A program made the translations under genes and the position numbers. Shown in pieces: positions 1-6,826 of a stretch of DNA of 64,000 nt (the first letter of the stretch is position 1; each line of letters begins with the position of its first letter). Source of the stretch: Eubacterium ruminantium (GTDB taxonomy: Bacteria; Bacillota; Clostridia; Lachnospirales; Lachnospiraceae); the NCBI GenBank assembly GCA_900108205.1, contig FNUU01000003.1, positions 149,881-213,880 on the forward strand. Direction: 5' to 3'. The notes under the pieces are model-generated. The model was not told where the DNA came from. It searched no databases and saw nothing but the letters and a program-made list of their open reading frames with translations.

Positions 1-1
1 A

Positions 2-154
2 AGGGAGTATTACTGGCATCAATACAGATGCAGGCATTGCAGTGCGGTGCTCTTCGGCGTAAATGAGTACGGTCACTTTGATAAAAAGTTATTCATAACC
101 AAGGAGCAGTATGACCGTATGTATAATCCGTTCACAGGAAAGTATTTATCATAA
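2..154 (+). CDS. C-terminal end of a Cys-containing small peptide, cut by the window edge
   Basis: One frame is open from the left edge to a TAA at 152-154 and encodes about 50 residues ending in NPFTGKYLS. It contains a C-R-H-C knuckle (RCRHCSAV) that resembles the KCRCKKCG stretch near the end of the next peptide (170-454). The gap to that gene is only 15 bases and holds its ribosome site. I infer a second, tandem Cys-rich precursor of the same kind, whose leader would lie outside the window. The frame could instead be the tail of an unrelated zinc-ribbon protein, since no start is visible. Confidence 0.5.
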   Translation, partial: REYYWHQYRCRHCSAVLFGVNEYGHFDKKLFITKEQYDRMYNPFTGKYLS

Positions 155-169
155 AAGAGGGAGAAGGCT

Positions 170-454
170 ATGAATATTGAATCATTTATCAAGGATTTAT
201 CACCTGAGCTGCAGGAAAAAGCAAGAGCCTGCAAAACGACAGAAGAACTGTTAAAACTTGCAGATGATAATGATATAGAGATATCTCGTGAAGCACTTGA
301 TACAGTCAGCGGGGGAAGTATCTGTGGATCTGAAGACTGTCCGAACGGCGGCAAACATGAATGGGAGGAAATCAGCAGAGAATATGATACTATGGGAAAG
401 TGTTATATTGTAAAATGCAGATGTAAAAAATGCGGTCAGACAACCGTAGAATAA
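170..454 (+). CDS. Nif11-type leader peptide with Cys-rich core (RiPP precursor)
   Basis: This 94-residue protein has a two-part layout. Residues 1-49 match the Nif11-type leader pattern: an amphipathic helix (SFIKDLSPELQEKARA), an EELLKLADDNDIEIS segment and a double-glycine end, DTVSGG at 44-49. Leaders of this class are cut after GG by C39-peptidase transporters. The presumed core, residues 50-94, carries six cysteines (52, 57, 78, 83, 85, 88) in a C-x4-C ... C-x-C-x2-C arrangement that also resembles a zinc ribbon. The ATG follows a GGGAGAAGG ribosome site. A radical SAM maturase lies 270 bases downstream. No peptidase-transporter gene is in view. Leader class is fairly certain; whether the core is modified, or simply binds zinc, is not. 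Confidence 0.75.
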   Translation: MNIESFIKDLSPELQEKARACKTTEELLKLADDNDIEISREALDTVSGGSICGSEDCPNGGKHEWEEISREYDTMGKCYIVKCRCKKCGQTTVE

Positions 455-523
455 CTTTAAGAATGAAAAAACAGAAATATCAGTGAAAAATATATCTATA
501 CTGCCGGGAGAAGATGCTTTGTT

Positions 524-670
524 ATGACGGAAAAAATGAAAGAACTGCTCTGCGGGGTATCTAAGGAAGAAGAACAAAAAAAACAGGGAAATAAATCTGA
601 AGTCAAAAGGGGCGGCGGCTTAGACCGCTGTCCTTTTTTAAATCAGTGTGCGTGGCGGCGCACGTTTTGA
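524..670 (+). CDS. 48-residue Cys/Trp peptide abutting the radical SAM gene, candidate maturase substrate
   Basis: A short frame starts at ATG 524 and stops at 668-670, immediately before the first possible Met of the maturase frame. The product has a charged N-terminal half rich in Lys/Glu (leader-like), a GGG at 30-32 and a compact tail with Cys36, Cys42, Trp44 and Arg45-Arg46 (sequence LDRCPFLNQCAWRRTF). Short peptide, charged leader, glycine boundary and a Cys/Trp-rich end directly in front of a radical SAM/SPASM gene is the standard layout of a ranthipeptide, sactipeptide or cyclophane precursor. The ribosome site (GGGAG at 506-510) is 13 bases from the ATG, which is long. I do not recognise the family by name. 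Confidence 0.55.
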   Translation: MTEKMKELLCGVSKEEEQKKQGNKSEVKRGGGLDRCPFLNQCAWRRTF

Positions 671-721
671 ATGGGGGCAGGGATGAAGGTAGACAAAAGG
701 AAAGGCAGATCGGAGGAGGCA

Positions 722-2110
722 ATGAAGTATATACTGAATAAAAATTTCCGCCTGCGGGGATGGACGGATCACCTTGCATGTCTTGAAACGCTGCCGCAAA
801 GGTTTGTTACAGATCTTACCACAAGAGAGTATGGACTTCTGAGCCGGTGTGATGGAAGGACGGATATAAGCGATCAGAAATATGCAGAGGCAATAAAAAA
901 GTTTCTCGAAAAGGGTGTGATAAGAGAAACCGATGGGTCGGAGCCGGACCACGATCAGTCATATCATTTTTATGAGAACAGGCGTATCAGAAATGTTGAT
1001 ATCTGCATTACGGGATGTTGTGATTTTCGATGCAGGCATTGCTTCAATGCAGCGGACAATATAGGGTCGAGAGGATCACAGCCTTCCACAGAACAGCTTC
1101 TTGATCTCATCGCAAAACTTGATGAATGCGGAGTGGCAGGTGTTACTTTCTCCGGAGGCGAACCGCTTCTTCATAAAGGCTTTCTGACATTGTCTGACGA
1201 ACTTGCAAAGCGCAATATGAAGTTCAAACGTTTAGTTACAAATCTGTATCATATGACTCCAGAGATTGCTGATACACTCATAGCAGAGGGACACCGTCCT
1301 TTGATATCTACAAGCTTTGATGGCATCGGGAAACATGAATGGCTGAGGAAGATGCCGGGTTCGGAGCAGAGAGCACTGGAAGGTATCGCAATGATGAAGC
1401 AAAAAGGCTTTTCTGTAAGAATTACCTGCTGCGCATGGAAGGATAGCCTTTCTGCTTTGCGTGAGAGTATACTAAAGCTTCAGGAGCTTCATGTTGATGA
1501 GTTCCGCCTTGTATGTATTGAGCCATCGCTGCGCTGGCGCGAAAATGCCGGTGATCAGGATATATCGATACGCGAGTGGCTGGATTTTCTCTGTGGTCTG
1601 ATCGATTGGTGGTATGATAATAAGATAAAGATATACCTGGATGTCTGGTCCTTCTGGCATGGATATCCGGGTTCAAAGTACGTTAATATAGTTCCGGACG
1701 GTCATCGTGATCATGACCATGAGGATAAGATCCCTGCCTGCTCAGACGCCTATCAGACGCCATATATTGATAGTGACGGACGACTTCTTCTCTGTAATGC
1801 AGTAAGCGGATATACAAAAGCAATGGGACTTGACTGGGGGAATGTGTTTACAGACGATATCCACGCTCTTCTGAGAGAAGGACCGTTCATAGATCAGTGC
1901 AAATGCACGATAGGAGAGATGAAAAGGCAGAATGCTGAGTGCCGGGAGTGTGAGTGGGCATCACATTGCAGCTTTGGCTGTCGTGCCGAGGCTCTGGCAT
2001 ACAATGGGGAGATCAACTCCCCTGACAGGAGGATGTGTGTATTCTTCAAAGAGGGGTATTATCAGCGTTTTCTTGATATTGCGAGTAAGCATGGGCTTAT
2101 TTGTGATTAA
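722..2110 (+). CDS. radical SAM/SPASM peptide maturase with N-terminal precursor-binding domain
   Basis: The enzyme is predicted to use SAM and an Fe4S4 cluster to cross-link or otherwise modify a ribosomal peptide in the cytosol. The N-terminal ~80 residues (MKYILNKNFRLRGW onward) look like a PqqD-type recognition element. The cluster motif CX3CX2C is at residues 100, 104 and 107 (GCCDFRCRHC), followed by a SAM-binding FSGGEPL. The C-terminal SPASM region has many cysteines (CKC, CRECEWASHC, MCVFF) for auxiliary clusters. The frame is open from 671, but ATG 722 is chosen because GGAGGAGG lies just upstream and the family usually begins at MKY; this gives 462 residues. It follows the 48-residue peptide closely and precedes a small conserved protein by 23 bases, so they probably form one transcript. 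Confidence 0.85.
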   Translation: MKYILNKNFRLRGWTDHLACLETLPQRFVTDLTTREYGLLSRCDGRTDISDQKYAEAIKKFLEKGVIRETDGSEPDHDQSYHFYENRRIRNVDICITGCCDFRCRHCFNAADNIGSRGSQPSTEQLLDLIAKLDECGVAGVTFSGGEPLLHKGFLTLSDELAKRNMKFKRLVTNLYHMTPEIADTLIAEGHRPLISTSFDGIGKHEWLRKMPGSEQRALEGIAMMKQKGFSVRITCCAWKDSLSALRESILKLQELHVDEFRLVCIEPSLRWRENAGDQDISIREWLDFLCGLIDWWYDNKIKIYLDVWSFWHGYPGSKYVNIVPDGHRDHDHEDKIPACSDAYQTPYIDSDGRLLLCNAVSGYTKAMGLDWGNVFTDDIHALLREGPFIDQCKCTIGEMKRQNAECRECEWASHCSFGCRAEALAYNGEINSPDRRMCVFFKEGYYQRFLDIASKHGLICD

Positions 2111-2133
2111 TGAAAAGTGAGGTATGATACATT

Positions 2134-2430
2134 ATGAGAAGATGGATGTATTCAAGAGACAGTCTGATGAAAGCAATCCGGATGCTGGGGTTTCCCGATG
2201 AACTCGGAGAGGCTGTTGTAAAGAATCTGGGCAGCCCTAAGGCAATGGACAGAATGACGGCATATCTTATGAATGTAAAACCGCAGACTGCCGAGCTTGT
2301 TGTGGATGAAATGCTTGCCATATGTACAGAGATAGAAGCCTGGAGAGCAAAAAAAGAAAGTGAAGCAGCAAATGCTGAGTATAATGAGATGCTTTATTTT
2401 GGATTGGATAATAGTGAAGAGGATTTTTAA
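2134..2430 (+). CDS. small helical protein next to the maturase, function unknown
   Basis: This 98-residue acidic protein has no signal peptide, membrane segment or cysteine pattern apart from one Cys. Its central part (LGFPDELGEAVVKNLGSPKAMDRM, then TAELVVDEMLAICTEIEAW) looks all-helical. It starts 23 bases after the radical SAM stop and runs in the same direction, so it is probably cotranscribed. My impression is that similar small proteins recur in Lachnospiraceae, but I cannot name a family or function. A role as maturation accessory is inference from position only. Confidence 0.65.
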   Translation: MRRWMYSRDSLMKAIRMLGFPDELGEAVVKNLGSPKAMDRMTAYLMNVKPQTAELVVDEMLAICTEIEAWRAKKESEAANAEYNEMLYFGLDNSEEDF

Positions 2431-2517
2431 TATGATAGCCGCCATATGTAACTGAATTAAGTAATCTATTTATTATAGAAAATCATAAAAAACTATGATA
2501 TTATTTAAATTAGGTTC

Positions 2518-2558
2518 TTTTATTTGCGACACCTTATGAGAGGCGTTTTTTGCGGATA
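2518..2558 (+). repeat. possible degenerate copy of the dispersed two-hairpin element
   Basis: CTTATGAGAGGCG, a T-run and GCGGATAAG form a weak hairpin in the leader of the thioesterase gene. It resembles the second hairpin of the clearer copies at 39529 and 59303 (TTATGAGAAGC / GCTTCTCATAA). The first hairpin is not recognisable, so membership is uncertain. Confidence 0.3.
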
Positions 2559-2586
2559 AGAGTATAACTCTGAAAGGAACAGTAAT

Positions 2587-2985
2587 ATGGGAACATTTAA
2601 TAGCCTTGAAGAAGCAAGGGAATTCTTTAAAAATGACAGATTTGCGACCTCAAATGGTATGTATATCGAGGAAATGACGGATGAATACAGCGTATGCAGC
2701 ATGACAATCACGGATGCACACAGGAATGCATACGGCGGCGTTATGGGCGGCGTTATATTTACTCTGGCAGATTTTTCGCTGGCTGTACTCAGCAACAATA
2801 TACATAAGCTTTCGGTGGCTCAGCAGATGAGTATAAATTATCTCTCAGCACCTAAGGGGAGCAGGCTTTTTTCAAGAGCAGAATGTGTAAAAACAGGACG
2901 GACTACAACTATTATAAACATCAAAGTAACAGATGATATGGAAAGAGAAGTAGCAATACTAACGGCAACTGCATTTAAACTTTAA
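2587..2985 (+). CDS. PaaI-family hotdog thioesterase
   Basis: The 132-residue length and the hotdog core (RNAYGGVMGGVIFTLADFSLAV, then YLSAPKGSRLFSRAECVKTGRTTTIINIKV) fit the PaaI/YdiI-like acyl-CoA thioesterases, which hydrolyse aryl- or acyl-CoA in the cytosol. The HGG-type helix start is present here as YGG, with the acidic residue in LAD; a histidine is usual at that place, so substrate is open. An AAAGGA ribosome site precedes the ATG. The next gene starts 17 bases downstream, suggesting an operon. Confidence 0.8.
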   Translation: MGTFNSLEEAREFFKNDRFATSNGMYIEEMTDEYSVCSMTITDAHRNAYGGVMGGVIFTLADFSLAVLSNNIHKLSVAQQMSINYLSAPKGSRLFSRAECVKTGRTTTIINIKVTDDMEREVAILTATAFKL

Positions 2986-3002
2986 CAGAAAATGGAGATC
3001 AT

Positions 3003-3461
3003 ATGGGACAATTAGACAAAGATAAGATTTGCAGGGATACCATGAAATTCATTTATAAGTACACTCATGAAAGTGCACTGAGATATCCGCTTCCGGATGA
3101 TTACATCGAAATGGCAGAGGATATGAAGTTTTCCGAAATATCTCTCAGGATTGAGTTTCCGGTGGGGGAGCATCCTCAGGGTGGTAAAAGAATTGTCAGG
3201 AAGATTTATGGATCAGGCAGACCTGCCGGAGAAGAGTTATCATTTAAGTATAAGGTGTCTCTTGGGGGAAATGTAGAGGTTGTTTATTCTTTAAATAAAG
3301 GGGTTGAGCTGGACAGCGAGGATATGGAACTGTATCAGTGGATATGTGATCAGATATTCCTTGTTTACGGTAAGCAGCAGGTTGTTGATGCGCTTAATCT
3401 GATGTCGAAGGTAAATGTTAACAGACCGGCTGGTTCCAGACCGGGCACGAAACCGGTATGA
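3003..3461 (+). CDS. unknown soluble protein
   Basis: A 152-residue protein with no signal peptide or membrane span. It has a mixed alpha/beta look, including a central stretch with repeated strands (EISLRIEFPVG, RIVRKIYGSGR, LSFKYKVSLGGNVEVVYSL). The C-terminal 15 residues are Pro/Gly/Arg-rich and look disordered. It lies 17 bases after the thioesterase in the same direction with a GGAG site upstream. I do not recognise the family. A perfect 18-bp palindrome covers its stop codon. Confidence 0.55.
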   Translation: MGQLDKDKICRDTMKFIYKYTHESALRYPLPDDYIEMAEDMKFSEISLRIEFPVGEHPQGGKRIVRKIYGSGRPAGEELSFKYKVSLGGNVEVVYSLNKGVELDSEDMELYQWICDQIFLVYGKQQVVDALNLMSKVNVNRPAGSRPGTKPV

Positions 3462-3470
3462 TCATACCGG
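3453..3470. repeat. perfect 18-bp palindrome across a stop codon
   Basis: CCGGTATGATCATACCGG equals its own reverse complement, and the TGA stop of the preceding gene lies inside it. No T-run follows, so it is not an ordinary terminator. It could be a protein-binding site or the tip of a longer RNA fold; weaker hairpins (TCTGAC/GTCAG and TCTGCC/GGCAGA) follow before the next gene. Confidence 0.6.
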
Positions 3471-3593
3471 CAGCCGGGACTGAAACAAAATATGTATGAT
3501 CATGTCTGACAATTGGGGTCAGGCTGGAAAATGTCATAAATCTGCCTGGGGCAGAAATGATATAAAGAATCATAATTTCTAGGAGGTATGAAA

Positions 3594-4121
3594 ATGGGTA
3601 TTTTTGGGAAAATGCTGGGTAGTCTGGGGGACGATAATTCAAAGGTTACTCCACTGAACAATTTGGATACTGAGAAAAGTGTCGGTAAAACAGTGATTGA
3701 GAATGTGGCGAAGGAAAACGCCGGAAACGAGAAGGCGGCAGTATCGGAGAATACACTTTCTCCTCAGGAGCTGGCAACTCTTTCTGACAAGGTTCTGGCA
3801 ACCGCAGCTCTTTCGGTATACTGTGCTGCCTGTGACGGTAATATCAGTATCGAAGAAATGATGGAGATGGACATTAACATCGGAGCAATAAAAGGTAAGC
3901 ATAAGCTTCCTGAAAGTGTTGAGGCTCAGATTAAAAAGATCTGTGATAATCATGAGATCACCTGGGAAGAGGTTACCTATTATCTTGACAAGATGGATAC
4001 AAGTACACTTATGTCCATGAGTGATGATCTTGCAGACATTATGGTGGCTTCAGATGGAGTAAACGAAGCAGAGCAGAAGTGTGTAGAGCAGTTTGCAAAC
4101 TACGTAAAGAGCAGAGTCTGA
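3594..4121 (+). CDS. TerB-like domain protein
   Basis: The C-terminal ~120 residues are a helical bundle with the paired acidic motifs of the TerB (tellurite resistance/DUF533-like) fold: AACDGNISIEEMMEM early and ASDGVNEAEQKCVEQF late. TerB-like domains bind metal through such acidic residues and occur in stress and membrane-associated complexes. The first ~60 residues are Asn/Lys/Glu-rich and probably flexible. Two Mets are possible; AGGAGG at 3581-3586 sits 7 bases before ATG 3594 and only one base before ATG 3588, so 3594 is chosen (175 residues). The surroundings do not show its partner. Confidence 0.7.
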   Translation: MGIFGKMLGSLGDDNSKVTPLNNLDTEKSVGKTVIENVAKENAGNEKAAVSENTLSPQELATLSDKVLATAALSVYCAACDGNISIEEMMEMDINIGAIKGKHKLPESVEAQIKKICDNHEITWEEVTYYLDKMDTSTLMSMSDDLADIMVASDGVNEAEQKCVEQFANYVKSRV

Positions 4122-4204
4122 TCATGCTGCGCAACATGTATCGATCAGTATGTTAATAACGAAAAAACAGATTTGATCATGCTGCGAGATATGTATAGAT
4201 CAGT
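4120..4204. repeat. pair of 30-bp direct repeats, each an inverted repeat
   Basis: Copies at 4120-4149 and 4175-4204 share GATCATGCTGCG, then ATGTAT and GATCAGT, with a period of 55 bases. Each copy is bounded by TGATC ... GATCA and can fold on itself. They lie between the TerB-like gene and the sugar-sensor operon, so they may be operator sites or an RNA element in the sensor leader. Confidence 0.55.
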
Positions 4205-4254
4205 CCGCAATTCTGTAGATATTTAACATATAGAAAAGAATCAGCTTACAATTC

Positions 4255-5355
4255 ATGAAGGCTTTAACAAAGAAAAAAGATAAAGAAAAAATGATAAAAA
4301 CTACTGATACCGGAGTGAAGGCTACAGAAACTGCGGAGATCAGAGAAAATGATGGCGGAAGTAAAGGTAGAGTGGATAAGTACGGTATTTATATCGGAGT
4401 TATCCTTCTCTTCTTTGTTACCGCTATTGTTTTGATTGCCATTTATATCAATTCGAGACTGAAAGAGATTGATAAGGATCATTCGGATTACAGATATCAT
4501 TATGCGTATATAAGTAAATCTGAGGATTCCTATACTGCCAACCATATATATGAAGAGGCCAGAAATTACGGAAAGCAGAAGAATATATATGTAGAAAAGC
4601 TTAAAACCAATTCCAGCGCAAATTATACGGATGCAGATTATGTTCAAATGGCAGCGGCCATGAAGGTAGATGGTATAATCGTTGAGGGCTCTGAAGATAA
4701 TGCACTGAAGGAGAGCATAGACGCCGCAGAAAAAGAAGGAATTCCGGCGGTTACCCTCCTGTCTGACTGCAGCAGCAGTGAGAGAAAATCCTTTGTGGAA
4801 ATAGGGGATTATAACCTGGGAAGAGAATTTGCCAGAACAGTTATCAATATCGCCAATAAAAGATCCCTGAAGGTTACGGTTTTCGTCGATGGAAACGGAA
4901 AAGAGAATGACGAGGTGGTAGAGGCTCTGAAAGAGACCTTTACCTACGAAGGAAACCATCTCAGCGTGGAACTTTCAATAGAAAAAACAAACGGGCTTCC
5001 GAATTTCAGACTCCTGGATATGGTTAAAGAACTGTTGTCTGATGCTTCTGAGAAGCCGGATTTTCTCATTTGTGTGGGTGAACATGATACAAAAATCGTA
5101 TATCAGGCCATAAGAGACTATAATCTTGCAGGTAAAACACATATTATCGGATATGGAATATCAGATCCTCTTCTGAAGGGAGTCCGGGATCAGGAGATAG
5201 ATGCTCTTATTGATGCGGATGCAGGCCAGATGGGAATGCTTTGTGTGGACGCTCTGGTAAAATATAATGAAAGAGGCTCCTGCAACGATCATATAATTGT
5301 TGATGATACTGTGGTTACGAAAAATAATGTAGAGAGGTATCTGGATGAAGACTGA
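4255..5355 (+). CDS. membrane-anchored periplasmic-binding-type sugar sensor (XylFII-like)
   Basis: Residues 1-45 are cytosolic and charged, residues ~47-67 (GVILLFFVTAIVLIAIYI) span the membrane once, and the rest is an extracellular type I binding-protein fold (VDGIIVEGSEDN, GIPAVTLLSDC, DFLICVGEHDTKIV, IIGYG). Proteins of this layout, such as XylFII of solventogenic clostridia, sense a sugar and pass the signal to a LytS-type kinase; this is known for the xylose system. Here the stop overlaps the kinase start by 11 bases, so coupling is expected. The sugar is unknown. Start 4255 has no clear ribosome site; ATG 4291 is an alternative. Confidence 0.75.
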   Translation: MKALTKKKDKEKMIKTTDTGVKATETAEIRENDGGSKGRVDKYGIYIGVILLFFVTAIVLIAIYINSRLKEIDKDHSDYRYHYAYISKSEDSYTANHIYEEARNYGKQKNIYVEKLKTNSSANYTDADYVQMAAAMKVDGIIVEGSEDNALKESIDAAEKEGIPAVTLLSDCSSSERKSFVEIGDYNLGREFARTVINIANKRSLKVTVFVDGNGKENDEVVEALKETFTYEGNHLSVELSIEKTNGLPNFRLLDMVKELLSDASEKPDFLICVGEHDTKIVYQAIRDYNLAGKTHIIGYGISDPLLKGVRDQEIDALIDADAGQMGMLCVDALVKYNERGSCNDHIIVDDTVVTKNNVERYLDED

Positions 5356-6826
5356 GAGAAGAAGAAAATTCAGCACCCAGATCGTATACATTTTTCTGAT
5401 CACATTTGTTTCCCTGTTTCTTGTAAATATAATCATTTTCAGAAATATGAGAATGGTTATAGACGGCATCGACAGCGCATATGACGGTAACAGAAATCTT
5501 ACGGAAATGCGTGAATGGCTGGACACCATTCATTCTGAAATGCGGGAATATCTGAATGTCAAAGACGAGGGTGTTTTAAATCAATTTTATATAAATGAAG
5601 AAAGGTTCAAGGAATTCCTGAAAAGATTCAATCACGAAGGAGCAATGAGCGAGATTGAAGTGAGGGAAAAGGGAGTATATAACCTTTCTATCGGTTACAT
5701 TCAATACGCCAACAAGGCGGTACTTGCCAAGAAAAGCGGCGAAGTAGGAGAATATCAGACTATTCAGGAACAGGCGGAGAAGGATTATGAATATCTTACA
5801 ACTGCCATGACGAATCTGAATAATCTCCTTTTCAGAAACAACTCCGGAACCTACGGTAAGATGACGGAACTTATGCACATTTCCGAAGTTCTTTTCAATG
5901 TGATACTTGTACTTACCGGTGGCGTGGATATCTGCATACTTCTTCTTTTGCTGCGCAGACTTACAAAGCCTCTGAAGGCACTTGTGGATAAGGCCAAGGA
6001 AGTTGGTGAAGGAAATCTCGATGTGCAGCTGGTGGAGCCCCAGAACTATAATGAGATCGGTATAGTCAACAGTTCATTTAATCAGATGGTCATCAGCCTG
6101 AAGGATTATATGGAGCAGGTGAGGGTGAGCGTTGAGGCCGAGAGTGCGCTCAGAGAGAAATCCATCAGAATGGAGGCATCTGTTAAGGATGCACAGTTAA
6201 AATATCTTCAGGCCCAGATCAATCCGCATTTCCTCTTTAATACGCTTAATGCAGGTGCGCAGCTGGCTATGCTTGAAAATGCAGACCAGACCTACCGATA
6301 TATTCACAAGGTGGCAGACTTCTTCAGATTTAAGGTAAAAAATGATGAGGGGATTTCCACCATTCGGGAGGAACTTCAGATAGTTGATGACTACATGTAT
6401 ATCCTGAATGTAAGATATGCGGGTGAGCTTCATTACAATAAAAATATAGATGAACAGTATATGAATATATGCGTTCCGAGCATGATACTTCAGCCTATAG
6501 TGGAAAACTGTGTTAAGCACGGACTTCACGATGTGGAGTGGGAGAAAAAGATTGATGTTTCGGTTACGGGGGAGGACGATAATATTGTCATTTCCGTAAG
6601 CGATAACGGCGTTGGTATACCTCAGGATATAATCGATAAGATAATGAATAATACTCTTAAGGATGAGGATTATATCAATAAAAAGGATGGTATAGGACTG
6701 GATAATGTGATAACAAGACTGAAAACCTTCTATGATCAGGAAAATGTTATTGAGATAACCAGTGTAGGACCGGATATGGGGGCGGAGATAGCATTATTTA
6801 TTCCAAAGGAGAAGCAGGATGTATAA
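5345..6826 (+). CDS. LytS/YesM-type sensor histidine kinase
   Basis: A membrane kinase of 493 residues. There are two membrane spans (about 13-33 and 185-207) around an extracellular domain, then a HAMP linker (RRLTKPLKALVDKAKEVGEGNLDV). The His_kinase block has the phosphorylated His in INPHFLFNTLN, and the ATPase domain has N box (IVENCVKHGL), DNGVGI and DGIGLDNV. It overlaps the upstream sensor by 11 bases and the downstream regulator by 8, a translationally coupled trio. By analogy with XylFII-LytS-YesN it should respond to sugar bound by the upstream protein and phosphorylate the regulator. Confidence 0.9.
   Translation: MKTERRRKFSTQIVYIFLITFVSLFLVNIIIFRNMRMVIDGIDSAYDGNRNLTEMREWLDTIHSEMREYLNVKDEGVLNQFYINEERFKEFLKRFNHEGAMSEIEVREKGVYNLSIGYIQYANKAVLAKKSGEVGEYQTIQEQAEKDYEYLTTAMTNLNNLLFRNNSGTYGKMTELMHISEVLFNVILVLTGGVDICILLLLLRRLTKPLKALVDKAKEVGEGNLDVQLVEPQNYNEIGIVNSSFNQMVISLKDYMEQVRVSVEAESALREKSIRMEASVKDAQLKYLQAQINPHFLFNTLNAGAQLAMLENADQTYRYIHKVADFFRFKVKNDEGISTIREELQIVDDYMYILNVRYAGELHYNKNIDEQYMNICVPSMILQPIVENCVKHGLHDVEWEKKIDVSVTGEDDNIVISVSDNGVGIPQDIIDKIMNNTLKDEDYINKKDGIGLDNVITRLKTFYDQENVIEITSVGPDMGAEIALFIPKEKQDV

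Noticed and set aside
170..454. Six cysteines in a 45-residue core suggested a SCIFF peptide
   Set aside because: SCIFF peptides lack a Nif11 leader and have a different, tighter Cys spacing. The count is a coincidence.
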